Positions 33,870 through 48,800 of a stretch of 64,000 nt of DNA are shown here, in pieces. Origin of the DNA: Holothuria scabra. Lineage: Eukaryota; Echinodermata; Holothuroidea; Aspidochirotida; Holothuriidae. Location of the stretch: contig CM074195.1 of NCBI GenBank assembly GCA_037179385.1, positions 10,555,787 through 10,619,786 on the forward strand. The letters run 5' to 3'. Under the pieces are notes generated by a model that was given only the letters and a program-made list of their open reading frames with translations, was not told the DNA's origin and did not search any database. How positions within the stretch are numbered: position 1 is the first letter of the stretch; each line of letters opens with the position of its first letter. A program made the translations under genes and the position numbers.

Positions 33870-36180
33870 TTAAAAAAGAGAGTGACCGAGGTTTCAAGCC
33901 TCCAAAGTGCAGAAAAAAGAGAATACCCAGCCGAGGGCTGAAATATTGTATACAAGGACTAGAGAACATTGCCGACAGCAATTTGGAATGATTTTTAAGT
34001 TTTCACTGGTTAATTTCGCTACGGTAAGCCTATAGTAAGGTATTAAGTGCTATGTACATACCTTCAATAATTATCTGCTTTCACCTTTTTGTCGGTCTTT
34101 AAATAAACTATATATTCAAGTATATTTCTGAAAAAGCACCATCGTCTTAGATACTTGAGGCTGACTCGTCATTTGCCAAACAAAACAGTCAAAATCAAAC
34201 AATTACCATCATTTTCAGAACTGGAACCTATAAAATGTAAGCAATGGCTACCTGTGCAAAATACAACAGGTCCTGAACTTTGCTACTTCGTTACAAAAAG
34301 GTATTGCTAAACAAACAAACAAACAAAAAAAAAACACCAAGTACGAAACATACATCAATTACAGCGGTGTGCAGACCCAGTTGAAGCTTCCCGGCTAACG
34401 AGCGTTGTCAGAACCCTGCCTGCGGGATTTTGTGCTTTTCTGTGTGCTGCTGAACACCCAAGAAACAATTCTAACTGGTTACTTTCTGGGTGGATCTGAC
34501 TGGACGCTACTAATACGTACTTTTTATACCAGGCTGAATACAATTGTCCCACAATAATCATGTCATTCATATAAGTCGTACGAGTGCTTAAGTAAAGTGA
34601 AATGTGAACACGTTTGCATTTTTACAATAAAGTTGCGTCCCGAAAATATCTGACCAGATGCTTGCTTTTATGGAAAGACGGGCACCTTTCGTAATGTTAC
34701 ATAGCATGATGTAATATGAAAGAGTTGATAACGGTCGTGTAGGAACAATGATCCACAGGGATGGGAATAAATCCCTGAAGGCTAACACAAAACACACCCA
34801 AGCCCCGTAAAATAAAGAGAAGCTTTGCGGAGCAGCCCCACATTATCCCAGGAGCTCCACTTAATCTCGAGGCGCTCACACGACCTTTCCCAAGAGCCAC
34901 ACTACCCTACATCAGGGATACCCAACGTGTGAGTGTGTTAATCAAAGTATGGTGACTGGCGGTGATGTTTTCAATCACCGAAATTATTTTTCCATACTAC
35001 TGTGTTAAAATCTCTTATTTATTTCACTGTTGTAATTTGTGCTAAAAATGATTTGAATTTACCCATCAAAAATATATACCTCCTCCTTCTGGAGGCAACT
35101 AAATTGTATGAAATATATTGTACCTCCAATTGCAAATACTAAATGTAGGTTGGAAAATTTTCCATTTAAAAGTGAAATGTGGCTCTCTTTCGTCATTGTA
35201 CATCGGAAATCTGGTAGTAATGAAACAACAATGGCGCAAGCTTATGACAATTTAAAATCAGTTGTTAAGGTCGAAACGACCATTTTCAAAACTTCTATGT
35301 GCTTCGTTGGAAACAGAATTTCAGTCGTATGTCAGTTTTGGAGCAGTGAAAGGTGAGGTTTCCTTTTCATTTAAGAAACAAATAGAAATTACAGCATTAA
35401 AGTAAAAAAGTCATATCTTTTGAGTTGACTTGCAATGTAGGTTTTTTCAGTAGAAGGCCGTTTAGATATTTTTATGATTTAACAATGAGATAAAACTATT
35501 GAATTACACTATGAAGGAGAATAATAATAACGAAATAATAATAATTACAAATCTTACAATGGATTAAAGTACAGTAGTCTATTTGTGGTTGACATATTAC
35601 CTTTCAATTTCCCTACGTTCTCAGTGGTATTAAATTTTTGGATTGTTTTATGTGAGATGTGCCAAATATTGTCAAATCGCTTTTTCACCTCCCATACCAA
35701 AGTACCATTCAAGTTATAGATCCAGAACTTCGATTTTATGTTGTTGGAATGTAAAAGATATCAACAAAACATCTGGTTGATGTATATGATTGACCACTGT
35801 ACAGTGACTTTCCCCTTGAAATTTTATAGCAGTTACCAATTAAGAGGAAACGAAAGACTAATTCTCTTTTAGTTTTTTTGGTTTCGCTGGTGTAGTGTCA
35901 AAGTTTGTTATCACCTGTAATAGATCCATTAAATTTTACGAATGTTTACCCAGTTGTCAAGAAAAGGCCATTTTATTGCACTTAAAATTTAAAAAACACA
36001 TCCAAAAAGTTTTTTAACCTTTTCAATCCGTCTCGTGGTTTTTAATTATTATCTTTTCTTGTTTGGTTTTGCCGTTTTATATTAGGTTAAACCATCTTTT
36101 TTATATCTGCTTGAACTGAGGACAGATTTGCCTTTTCATTTACATTTAGGGGCCAATGAAGTGATTCTCATTGTATAGAT
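33870..36180 (+). repeat. duplicated block, left copy
   Basis: Collinear with 57280-64000. Shared words include GACTAGAGAACATTGCC/GACTAGAGGGCATTGCC, CTGACTCGTCATTTGCC/CTCACTCGTCATTTACC, ACAACAGGTCCTGAA, GTGAGTGTGTTAATCAAAG/GTGAGTGTGTGAATCAAAA, GACCATTTTCAAAACTTCT, and CAATCCGTCTCG/CAATCCGTTTCT near the right end. Divergence is substantial and the right copy is longer through insertions. No coding sequence is recognised inside. The block lies 3.6 kb upstream of the IgGFc-binding gene's first exon. Confidence 0.75.
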
Positions 36181-39100
36181 TAGAACAATGGGGATGAAGC
36201 CCATAAGTAGGTATATCATGGTATCAAGTATTTATTTTCCGTTTGTTTTCTCTCTACAGTTTTTTAAGTCTTTAGATGAATAACAATCCAGGAAGTTGCT
36301 ATTTAGAAAGAAAGAAATCGCTGCTCTTCAATTAATTCTCCACTCGTTGTAACCAAGACAACTTGCCTCGTCTATAATTCAATGACTCAATATACTGAAA
36401 CGCTTTTGTAACAAATTAAAAATTAAGTGATGTCGTACGCCTTTTCAAAAAAGGTGTTATTTTGTCAATATGCTATACACTGTGAGTCCCATTCCTTGGA
36501 AATTAATTTGCAGCTTCCAAGACGAACCAATGCCTATCGCAGCATCGAATTTGAATTTGATTTAGACAGTTGGAAATGCATACATTTTCCGCTGTTTGCA
36601 AAAAGTTGCTGACAGTAAAATAATGCACAACATATAAAAGTTTTATACCACTTCTTGAACATTTGGGCAATGATCAACTTCTTACATTTTAATCACTCTA
36701 AATTCCTCAGGTACCAACATTCTTATGATCGCTGATGAATTGATGTTCTCGCGGTGTGTGTTAAAAATAGCAGAAATAAAAGCTTCTGCTGCATCCCCTC
36801 ACACGTAACAACTCCTTGTCCAAGCACAATCTTGATGTAAGATAACCAAATTACCAAAACGAAACCGTTGTGTGTAGGCTAGTGTAAAGGCGCATGCGTG
36901 GTACACTTTAACGTGTCGATGACCCTCATAAAACAAGATAAGTAATGTCTTTAGTGGTGACCGCTGGTCAAACAGAGGAATCCAGAGGTCGAGATGTGGA
37001 AACTCGAAAGCGTGACATGAGAAGAAGACAGTGTTTCAATAAAACTTGCTTTGCTCTAGTTCCTCCTTGTAAATGAAAAGAACGTCATTGTATGCAAGGC
37101 CATAGCATCGGTAAAATATCTGTTGAATATATCATTGCATCATACCCGAGAATGCCCTCCAGGCAGTGGCGTACATAAAATGGTTATTTCTAGACTTCGA
37201 CTTGGTCGAGCAGTGGCTCAGAATTGTGGAAGTTAGTTAAATAGAGTTTAACGGCCCAGTGTCCAACCTTTTGGTTCAAGTTGGCAGTAGGTTCCATTTT
37301 TTGACTCTTTGGTAAGACTCGACCTCGGATAATCTACCATAATATCAATCACGAAGTTTCAGAGTTGTGGAAAGACCATGTAATGGCCCCATCGGCACCC
37401 CGCACTTACGTGTAAATGTCGCTTATATGTGCTTTCAAATAAATTTATATTTTCGGTTGAACATATGCCTCCAATATCTCTCTAAAGTAGTACGACCACT
37501 GCACAAAAGTGTTGCAAAAGTGCTGCAAAATACATTATCAGCTGGAACATGCCTTAACGTTGCTTCTTGAGAAAGCAACAGAGACATCCCAGTAGATCAA
37601 AACCTATGTGGGGTTTAACTGGTATGTGAATTTGTTACATGATCTGTTCTCTTAAAATGATCTATGCTTTCATTGTGTTCACACTGCGTGAAAAGCAATA
37701 AACACATGCTTGACTGACCTGTTAGCTGGCCCCAAATGTTACGTAACTTTTTGTGTATTTTATTATATCTGTTACTGTCAATCAATTAATCAGATGTGAA
37801 ATGTAACTGTACATGAAGTGTTCGTGTAGCTAGCTTCATCTCCTCCCCGAAGCGATAAGAGGTAATCAGGCAGAGAAGGAGGATGAAACGAAAATTTCAT
37901 CATGAGCTATGAATCAACGCAAAATCAAGTTCTTAAGTGACATTCACTAAGTGGGGTGGTGAGAGTTGTACATCAACAGCAATAATTCAATTCAACGGGC
38001 ACGGATGACCTGGATAAGACGTCATTTCTGGTGATCTAGAGTTATTTTCTTCAAAATAAAAAAACGGCACCATTTAATCGATGTTATTAGTACATGTCCT
38101 ATCATAGATTCAAGGCATTATGAAACCCCTACTCATTAGACCGTTTTGGCACCCTTTTTATAACAATGCCAATACTTGTCCGAAAATGAGAGTAGTTTGT
38201 TCTTCCTGATTATTTTATGAATTTGCCAAAGTTTTATTAAAGCGGACATTTATGGCAAAAAAAATTTCACACTAACGATCAATTTGTTCCTTCCTCCATC
38301 GAGGTAAATGTCATTTTCTAGTGTCTAAGGGGTCGCAAAGTTCAAACTTTTCTGTTAATTGCGCGAAAAATGACGGTGGAGCTCCCCTTAGTCTTTCGAG
38401 CAGCATAAACCACTTTCATTCCCTTTTCACACTGTTTATGCGCTAAAGATGGAATCCGCCCTTGATCCGTTCTTGATCCGCCCGGACTCTTAAACATTGG
38501 GGGATCGATCTTCAAACGCTGGCTGGTGATCAAGCACCGACGCTCCCAACAAGAAATCATAGATCCGTCCCTGCTTGTCATAATGATAAAGCACTTCTTG
38601 TGTATCGCCCCAGAGGACCGTTGACTGTGAAAAACTCGTATCAATATTGGTGCCTCCCTTTTAATTAAAAAGGCAAACAATAAAAAAATAAACCATTAAA
38701 AATAGAATAGGGAATTCTATACACAGTACGGTAAAATGACTTCAATTTCAAGGTTCAACAGTATGAGCTTTATATGTACTTGTCGAAGGAATGCTTTGGA
38801 ATATGATATTTTAGAACGAAATGACAATGTATTGAGAACGGCTAGGGAACGCATCCACATTTGCCAAAAAATCCTAACGAAAACATTTCCAAGAATGATT
38901 TAAGTAAGAGACACTTGAAAACGTTATTTTCCAAATGACCCTTGCTTCCTTTCGTTGAGAGCTTAATTTTTTGTTACCTTATCTACAAACTTAACTGCCT
39001 GATATTTGTTTCTGGGGGCAATTAGACTCAACTTCCTTCTTAGTGAATTCACATACAAAATTAGTTTGAAAGTTAAAACCATCACGGTAATTTGTGCCAA

Positions 39101-39790
39101 ATACGATGCTCCAAATTGTTTCTAAAAATCTTTAAAAATTCCGAATATTCCTAAAGGGAACGGTTCTCTGAAAAGGACCCTTGTTCCCGTAAGGTCAAAT
39201 TCAGAACTCCATATGTCTCTAAGCAGTACTATTAAACTGTATCCTACTTTTTTTTAATTTCGTAATTGCGTGAATTTTCAGGGTCTTGCTACAAAGAGTG
39301 ATATGTACCGACATCTGTGTTAAATTTGGGTTTGGTAACGCAACGGAGCGCTTTCTCATTGCGTTTGATTTGTCTTGGGTTGGAAAGGAAACTCTCTGAT
39401 ACATATCACATTAAATCTTCTTCACAAAGTTGTCCTGTCAGCATTTTAGAAACCAGGCATACTTTCGACAGGTCTGAAAGGTTTCGTTGTGAGAGACTGG
39501 TTATCATTTTTGCTTCGAATTAAAAGGTTGACAAAAGAATTACCCTAGACGAAACTACTCTGCAGCACGGAGTTTTTTTTTTCATAGCTTGCAGTCTATA
39601 TTATGAAACGCGAGGCGAAAACAACTTTTCATGCTTGGACTGCGTTGGTACCAATGCACGAATTCTATACGATTTAAAAGAGAGAAACCTTAACATCTCT
39701 TTTCACTGCTGCTGCTATTTACATCACACTTAGCAATATGAAAATGATGGACTATTGGGAAAGCCTCTTTGTCCTTTACTGCCTGTAACG
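36181..39790. other. upstream region of the IgGFc-binding gene, no gene seen
   Basis: 37230-37335 carries an antisense, diverged SINE body (TTTAACGGCCCAGTGTCCAA, TTGGTTCAAGTTGG). The 112-codon frame on the - strand at 38342-38680 has no family character. A promoter for the exon at 39791 should lie at the right end, but no clear TATA box is seen. Confidence 0.45.
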
Positions 39791-39899
39791 ATGGCTCCTG
39801 CTGCGGTCTCATCTACTGAAATCATGCAAAGTCGTAACGGACTCTTGATAATCGTCGGTTTCTTAATTGTGCCACAATTGCTTTTATTCTTAGCAGAAG
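39791..39899 (+). CDS. signal-peptide exon of the IgGFc-binding-domain protein
   Basis: ATG at 39791, donor GCAGAAG|gtaagt (phase 1). The frame MAPAAVSSTEIMQSRNG is followed by LLIIVGFLIVPQLLLFLAEG, a polar start and a ~20-residue hydrophobic core ending in a small-residue site. An internal Met (at IMQSRNG) could also serve as start. It joins GQCEKP of the next exon in phase. Confidence 0.75.
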
Positions 39900-42800
39900 G
39901 TAAGTGTTCGTAAAAAGAGCTTTAAGTAGCTGTGCAAACCGTGCAGTATCAGACATGTTTGATAATATGAATTTCACTTTATCGCACATGCTAAAGTATT
40001 GGTGACATCATTGTCAGAAATGCAAATGGGCGGTATCCTTTTTAGTGAAGTAGCAGAAATTAGATGTAGATGCATTTACTTCTTTGGAATAATTTTCAAA
40101 ATCAACATTATTCATGTACACGATGAATGAATGAATAAATGCGGGAAAATTTAGCTGTTTTGTTTGAAGATTCTTTTTGTTCGATTATGTTGCATATAAT
40201 GGTGGAATGCTTACACAGATGTGATATTTGGAAGAATTAAAATCCGCTAAATTTGAAATAGTTGCAGTAATACTAGTAACAAAAATGTGGTTTCAAAAAT
40301 ATAAATATTATATTCGAATATGCCGTAGCGAAAGTGTAATCTTGGAATGGGGGGGGGGGGGACAAAGAGATTATCTTTTGCCGACAGATCTAGTAATTTG
40401 ACAGAAAATGAGGCAGGGGACTGAAGAAAGGGGTGTTCCCGTACCCGTTGGAAAATTGTAACACTGAAACGTACTTTTTGGATTAGATGAAAACTGTGGC
40501 GGCGAATGCGCAAAGCTTTTCGTTACTGGCTAGTACTAACCCTAATTCCTAACCCTTACAAAGTCAGAGTCCATATTGGAGAAAATCTTGAACGAGGTTT
40601 GTTAAAAAATGGCGTTCTAATGCTTATTTTAATTGATGTGGCATTAACTGCCCCTGCTGAGTTACCTAATTATTGCAGGGTAACAAGATGCCCTGATTTG
40701 CATTTTTTTTGTATTGAAAACATTTTAAGAGATACTTTACGTGATTTAGAAAGTGTTGATACTGAACTAGTTAAGCAAATTTTAGTCTTCTTCTTATTCC
40801 TTCTATTTTTTATATACTTTCTCAAACGTTCGTCCCTTTTCTCAAGTAGGAAAATTTGAGATAAAAATACATATTTCTTTTATCTTCAGGACAATGTGAG
40901 AAACCAATATGCTATGTAGTAGAAGAGTTAGACCCCAGAAACCGCCATATTTTTATGATCGATTGTAGCAAATCCCATAAGTACGAACCTGAAAATGTCA
41001 TCCAGTACAGCTGTACAACTTATGTTTCCGTCTTTGGTAAGTTTAGTCAACTTAAGCGTTACATTTGGCTTCCATAACTACCTTGCAGAAGTATTGTTGC
41101 ACAACTGACAAAGTCAACTTTTAATTCTAAATAACAATTTCAGAAATCCACAAAGCGCAAACTACTTATTGTCTAAGCGCCCAGTTTCTCACTGGCTCAT
41201 ATCGGGCCAGCCACGGCCATTTCCCCAGTGCCTTCTTGTAAGTGGGGTAGTGCAATCCATGATTTCATTCGTTTCGGAAAATCTTATATACAAATTAATA
41301 TTTGCCATGAATATCATCATCTAAAACATTCATCGGTTTGCTGAACTGGCACTCTAGAAACTGAGTCTGCTATTTAATTGCCAGATACCACCGTATACAC
41401 TATTTCATAATCATACTTCATGAATCTATGAATCTAAATTTCAAACGTGCTCTTCGCATAGATTGACGATCAGAACCTCTCGTAAGTAACGTAAAAGAGC
41501 TACGGTGGTCAGTACAAGGTTTTAACTGTTTTCCACATAGGCTTGCCGACACCCTACACGAGCCAGTGAGCCAAAACTGAAAAGAAAGCCGTGGCCTGCT
41601 TAACTTGAACCAAGTGGTTAGAAACTGGGCCGTAAAACTCCATCTAACTAACTAACTAACTAACTAACTAACATGCCGACACCCATGTCTACTGTTAAAA
41701 AGTTTTGTGAATTACAAGTAAAATTCTGTAGGAATTTCAAAATTTGTTCCCTGTATTTTTTGATTATGTATAACTTTCTGCGATAATTATAGACGTCTTT
41801 CGAATGGTAAATGGTTTAACGGAGAATAATTGAAAAAAGTGATGATTTCAATTAGTCATTTCAGGAAAATTTAATTCAGTTGATATGGGCAAATTTTGAA
41901 ATGAAAAATTGTAAGTTGGTTCTTGGAATAAGTCTAAATTAATCATAAGTCTAATTAATATCTGAAACAAAAGACATTTGTTGGTTAAAAAAAACAAGTA
42001 CTTTATCACTACCGATAAAGAATCTCAAAAAATACTTTATTTACGTAAAAAATGTGTAGTAGCATTTTTCATAATAACAAACGTGTCAAAGATGTGGGGT
42101 ATAGCACAGCTCAATTTCCGCATTTAAAACACATGGTCTGAGCAAGATTAAATCCGTCAATTTCAAAGTTTGGACTTTCAAAGTAGACGTAATGGCGTCT
42201 TCGAGAAGCAGTAAATGTCTTGGTTTCGCCGAACGGCACTTAAACAAAGGGTCGGTGGACTTTAGAAAAAGTAGCTTCTTCGGGAAGCATAGAATGTGTT
42301 GGTTTCACCGTAAGGCCCTTTGCCAGAGGGTCTCGAGGACTTTAGAAAAAGTAGTTTCTTCGGAAAGCAATTAAAGTTTTGGTTTCGCCGAACAGTCCTT
42401 TGGCAGAGGGTCGGGAAGAATTGAAAAAAAGTTTGGTTTCGCCGAACGGCTCTTTGTCAGAGATTCGGGAGGACTTTAGAAAAAGTATCTTCCAATCACG
42501 TAAGAAAGAAAAGGTCAGTGTAGTCCAAACAACAGCTTTCTGCTTAAAGTATGATTAATGATGGGTAAATCCCACAGCCTGTACACCACGAGTCAACAAC
42601 AATTGGAAATTTTAGAGGCAAAAACTGTAACTTTTATAAATTAAGGTTTCAGACTTCTTAACAAGTTTATGTGAGATGTGAAATTACAGAACTGTCTGGA
42701 AACTATGCTGCAAGAACAAGTCTGTAAAAATAACACTTCCATACTTTAATTTATACTTGGGTTTTCTGTTAGTTGAAATAACAGGAACGTCTTGGAAACT

Positions 42801-45800
42801 CTGCTGCCAGAAAAGGTCTGCAAAAAACATTCTTTAGAGTGAAACTGCTTCTTTTACACCTACACTGTAGTCAGAGTGCATGGGAAGCAAAACAGGGTTA
42901 TCTTTTTCACCGTTCATAACTTGATCAAGACACCAATATTTCAGGACCATTTTTTCTGTTAGTTGAAATAACAGAAACGTCTTGGAAACTCTGCTGCCAG
43001 AAAAGGTCTGTAAAAAACATTCTTTAGAGTGAAAGTGCTTCTTTTTCACCTACACTGTAGTCAGAGTGCATGGGAAGCAAAACAGGGTTATCTTTTTCAC
43101 CGTTCATAACTTGATCAGGACACCAATATTTCAGGACCAAATGTTGGCCGCTAAGGTACTCAAATCCATCTTTGGATGCAATGGATCTTACAACGACCTC
43201 TAACTCACTCAGATTTTACATACCTAATACACGATCGGTTATTAAGCTGTTCAAATATTTTCTGGCATTTTTGACTATTTGAATTCATTGCCCTTTTGTG
43301 TTACTGCCCCCAACAATTTGTGCAAAATAAGCATTAAACTTATAAAAGTAAAGCGCTAGACCCAAAAATGAACGTAGGACCTTTGGTCTGAGCAATCAGC
43401 GATAGCGCCGTATTTGTGATCTTCTCTTATGCCTTCCCCGCTTATACCATTACCACATAATGGGAAGCTTGACTAGGTAAACTTGCATTTGCCATTACAT
43501 GTATGAGCCTAATCTGGTTAGGACTGTGTGTAAATTTTCATTGTACTTTTCTTCATCTTTCTCATACACAATTACGAGGTCCAAACATGAGGGGACTGCC
43601 TTCATACCTGCTAACATAGACTGCATCATATTTTGAAAAAAGAGGACACCCAAGACAACCCAAAACAAACTCTTCTGAACTGAAATAAGCCGTCGTGTGT
43701 AATAAAGGTTGTCAATGGTTGGAACTCTAGGTGGAATGATAACTGAAGGTGTACAGAATCTTTTGCATTCTATTCTACGAGCAATTTATCAGTTTTGAGA
43801 AGTGAAAAAGAGTCGAGGATTACGACTTAGCTAACTTGTCTTAAGTCGACACAAATTCTATGGCATCTATATTTTCTTCCACTCCCAAAGATTCAACCAA
43901 AGATAACTCTTGGGACACTAGCTTGCGTGCTCCAAATGGCAAACTACGCAAATTCTGATACGTTGTCTTAATGAACAATATATGTACCATACCTTCAGTA
44001 CTTGGTAAAGAAGGCTTGTCAGTAAACATATGATGAAATGGTATCACATGATCTGGTAAGCAAAATTTACATTCAGTCCCCGTGTTGTTAAATGAAGCGT
44101 CCTCGGAAAATCATGATGAGTGCCAAACCAAAATATTAATCGAAAGCTTTTAAATATGATAAGATTACGTACCAAGAAATTGCTCCCGCTTTTAACGATA
44201 TGTAAACCTGTTTTTGCACTTCTTTCCAAGTAGCACACAGATGATGCAAAACATCCTGTAACAGCTCCCCCCCCCCTTGTGATTGGCGTTAGATAGAGCT
44301 TATCGTTTTATGGTTCTTTATCTTCAAGGTCGTCGAATGACAAAGATATCCAGGACAGTGGACAGATCAGAATGTCTAGCTGAGTAGTTTTCATAACTAC
44401 ACGATTCACTCACAGTCCCGCTATGGCACATAACGGCAAAATGACCAGTTTTCTTACATTTTGGAAATTGTCTTTTCCTTGCTTTTGAGTACGGGTTCTA
44501 GGCGATGTATTGGGTGTTGCCACAGCGGTAAAGGTTTGGGACAGGGATCTGGTATTTAATTTGAGAAGTTGCTTTTGATATCAAACGGAGTATGCCATGT
44601 TCTTTTGGTAGCGTCGAAGCAAATCTTTTTCTTTAATTAGGCGTTTCTCTGCTATTTGGTCCCTTATCACTATGTCGGCCATCACATTGCTCCAAAGTGT
44701 TGCATTAAGATATCTTAAACTAGCAACATGAGATTCAATAGATTCACCAACATTCTGAGCTCTGTCTGAAACGATATCGCTGAGTAACAGAATTAATAAA
44801 GGGTGAAAATTTCCTGAAAGATCCTCACTGCACATTGGTACACGTCCATTTTAAATGAACCGGCGTCTTAGTAGAGTTTGAAAAAAATCTTTGTCCTTCT
44901 ACTCCGAGAAAACGAAATAGTAAAGCTCGTTTTCATTCAAATGAGAATTCTCCTCTACAAACAAGCCAGAAGTCAGATAAAGTCAGAAAACAGAAATCCA
45001 CTGCTCCCATGGAAAAGAAGGGACTCCCGCCAATTGTCCGAACGGATATGGCTGGGAAAGATAAACAAACCCACCTTCATCTCCAAAAGATGTGGTATCC
45101 TAGGTAGTAGAAGTAGTTCTAAAACAAGCAGGAGAAAGAGGATAAACTTAGTCCTCATGGTGTACTGTACAAGCAGGGAGCTGTTATTTGGATGCTGATG
45201 TCACGCTTTGAAATGAGGTTTGTGCTCCCCAGATCACAGAGCAATCTGCCGCTTGTATCGTTTTTTGTATTTTGTTATACTTTCACTGGATTAGTTAGTA
45301 CAAACAAAATGTATTTGTCGTCTGTATTGTTACAGTAGACCCGACAGGTGTCTTCACTGTCATAGCATTGCCAGTCGTCGGCGTAATACAGTAATATTCA
45401 GCCATGTGTAGCTCGGTTCCCCAAACAGATCCCGCTATAACTCTCAATTGAATAAACAATTAAGAACACTTGTGGAGCACCAGGGAGCTCCCCGGTAACA
45501 CAAGTAACGAATTCATAGATGTGAAATTACGTTATTGATTTCATTGGTAAACTAAATAGACGTAAATTGAGTTTGTTTGTTTCTACAGTTCAAACGCTTA
45601 ATTAAAAAAAAAAAAAGGTCCTGCAAATGAAATTTGTTGCAGTTACTTTATTGTGCATTTAGATCTGACTGGTTTGCGTTGAAAGTCTAAATTTATATTA
45701 AAATTTATTACATCGACTTTCATTCTTTGTTTATATTATTCATATAATGTCTTATGTATTTAAAGATCCGTGATATAGTCTACCAACGTCTTTGCCAAGT

Positions 45801-48800
45801 AGTTCCTGATGGAATCGTTTGGAAAATGCAAGGTTGTCATGTTGCTTCAAAATCCTAACCTTTGTATAAAGTAACCATTTATTCGTTTCGATGATGAGGG
45901 AAACCTATGCAATCATGATGGCGTGTGTATGTATGTATGTATGTATGTATGTGTGTATTTGGGTGTATGGGTGTGTGTGTGTGTTTGTGACACTTTGCTT
46001 GTAAGCACGATATCTCAAGATAGGAATGTCTGACAGTATTTAAACTTGGTACTTGAATGCGTACTATTAAGAGAAAGAACCCTTTTGTTTTGGCAAAGGT
46101 CATCTAGGGTCACGAGAGTTTATATCTGAAACCTTTGCAAGCACGATATCTCCAACGATTACATACTTTCAACCAATCATACCTCAGAACAAATTCAATG
46201 CAACTTCAGTGTATATTGCTTGCTAGAGGATCCTGCATATCTACACAATGCAACATCGTCAAAGAGTTTGCAGTTTTTTGAGTTATATATCGGATGGGAA
46301 AGTAAATAAATTGACGGTATTCTACCGTGACAATTCTTGACGTTGGGAAGAATTAAAAATCAAAGTGTCTAGCTCCCAAAACGGAGACGTTTTTGCCCAA
46401 AATGTATGGTTTGATTGAGCAAACGGGGTAATACTTTTTGCCTAGGCCTAGCCTAGTCTACGTCTTTCACAAAACAGAGTCGAGTACTGAAGAGAGTCAA
46501 CAAAAACCCACTTGGCAAGGAACATCAAAAACTGTTCAAAGCACTGGTTAAAAACCCTTACACAACAATCTGCAGTACTTTTGTGAGGCTAGGTGTAAAT
46601 TTTTTTCTCTACGATGTAATTTTTATTCAGCATGTCTAATGTCTTGGTACTTTTGCCATTGTCTAACGTATAGCATATAGGCTATTTACATTTCTAACCT
46701 AAACTTCACATTTACAGTTTGTTTCTGTGTAGTATCCTTAGGTTGAGCCTACTGGGGAATATAGCTGTGCAGTGGTGAATATTTTTTTTTCTTATTCTTA
46801 AGTTTCTACCAATATTTTATTTGTTCTAAAACATGATATAAAGCATGCAGCAGCATGTTTTGGTAGCAGGGTGGTATCTGCAGCGGGTGAAAACTTCTCT
46901 CATAAATAAAAAATTCTCTCATAAATATTAGTGCTACAAGAAGCTGTTCAAAAATTCTCCCATATATATAAGTGATACGTAGTGGCATTGCAAAATAATG
47001 TCTCGACTTTACAGTATTTTGGGGTTGGTTCAAACCTCTGCACCTCTGTAATCTAACGCTCAACAAAGTTTTAAAAACATTATTAAACCTTTCAGCTATA
47101 AAGTATCGGGGAAGGGCCTTAATTTAGAGTGTTGTCAACTCTCAAAACCATTAACAATCAAAACCATCATCATGTCATTTTTTAATTGTACCATGGTTTG
47201 TTAGGGTTACCCTAGCATGAGAGGGGTCCACTTAAAGTAAGGTTTCCATGATTCCCTATTTTTCATTTTTGAAAGACTGGAAGCCTTTAGAAATTGCAAT
47301 ATTTCAAGATTGCTTTCTGTCTGTCCGTCTGTCTGTTCGTGTGTATGTATGTATGTTTGTATGTATGTATGTATGTTTGTATGTATGTTTTCCCTTCTGT
47401 TAATTTATTTATGGCTTTTCTGGAGGTTAAAGTTTATCTAGGGTCACTGGTGGTCAAAATGTGAATAACATCCTTGTTAGGTGTTAAAACATCTTACGGT
47501 GGGAGACTTAAATGGATTTTACATGTGGTATGTGAATGCTTATGGTAAGAAGATGATCCCTATTTTCGGTGGTGGGGTTCAAAAGTCATGTGGGATAACA
47601 AAATTATATTTTGAACATGTTAGAATAATATTTGAATGAGAAGGTCATGGTTCATGTGGGATGTTTTATCGAAACCTCAATGCAGTTTTGCATTCTGATT
47701 ACACCAAAATGTTTGCAAGTATTTTCAACAGAAGTAAAGGCTCCATGAGAATATCAGTATCTGCTAAGAAACGGAAAAACACAGGTGGTACTTACAAAAT
47801 AAGCTTTTACTTTTTTCTTCAAGGTAGGTTTGTAACTCTCTGGATTAAAAAGATCCTACAGCTGTATGAGAACTACTAGATGTAAACACACAGCTACCAC
47901 AGCAATATACGTAGGCTACTACATCAATAAATCTCCCTTACAATTCTTCCCCAATCGTGATAAATTTGTATTGAAAACAAAAACAGAACTCTGTGCTTGC
48001 ATTTAATGTGAGTAGGTAAGGTAAGGTCAGACTGGGTTTTACGACCCAGTTTCCAAAAATTGGTACAAGTCTAGCGGATCAGGGCCTTTTCCATTTGTGA
48101 ATGACTGGCTTGTTTTCCCTACTTTAGTGCTTAAAGTGAGTAGGGTACTGGAAACTACAAAAATGTTACTTATGAGTAGTTCAGCAACATAACGTTTTTC
48201 ATTCACTCTCAAACAAATGTTCCCAACAGAACGACATGAAGATTGTTTTAATATTTCTAAACTGCTATTACTTCTATTCCTTTATCGTAACTTGAGTAAA
48301 CATTTCTTAATTGATTGAATTCATGTGTTGCTGTTTTTGTTAGACTTAATAAACGGAATCAAACAAGAAACGGAAAGTAAGAATAAGAAAAAAAAAAAAA
48401 AAAACAACTGGCGAACCTCTACTCCACTCTGGTGTCGATACATTTAGTGGGACCTTAGGTGAGTCATTCTCTCTTAATGGTAACTTATATAGAGAAAATG
48501 AGAAAATAGCGCCTTCAAACTTGTAACATTAATTAACGCTAATCTTTTCTACTGAGAATAGCTTCAGCCAGAAAGACTCAAATTAAGTCAGGTTTTTATG
48601 GTCATAAGCGAATGGCATGTACAAACAGGGAAGTTGTATTAGGAATTCTTCATAAATAACCTGCCTTAAATATTCTGTTACAATTTTCCTCAAAGGTTAT
48701 TATCTTTCACCCTAAAATAAAGAGTCTTTGTTTGTTAGTTCAGTCCTGAAATTTTTATTTCTTACAAAAAAAAAGCTGCTTCAAGGGGAACCAACTTCGA

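Noticed and set aside
38342..38680. 112-codon open frame on the - strand
   Set aside because: No recognisable family, no splice context, and composition like the surrounding non-coding DNA.
40506..40859. 117-codon + strand open frame in intron 1 of the IgGFc-binding gene
   Set aside because: Not recognised, ends in a T-rich tract coding Leu/Phe, and no phase-compatible splice sites; may be chance or a relic.
44878..45198. 106-codon + strand open frame
   Set aside because: It is antisense to the Ty3/gypsy gag relic, whose - strand reading has the recognisable motifs.
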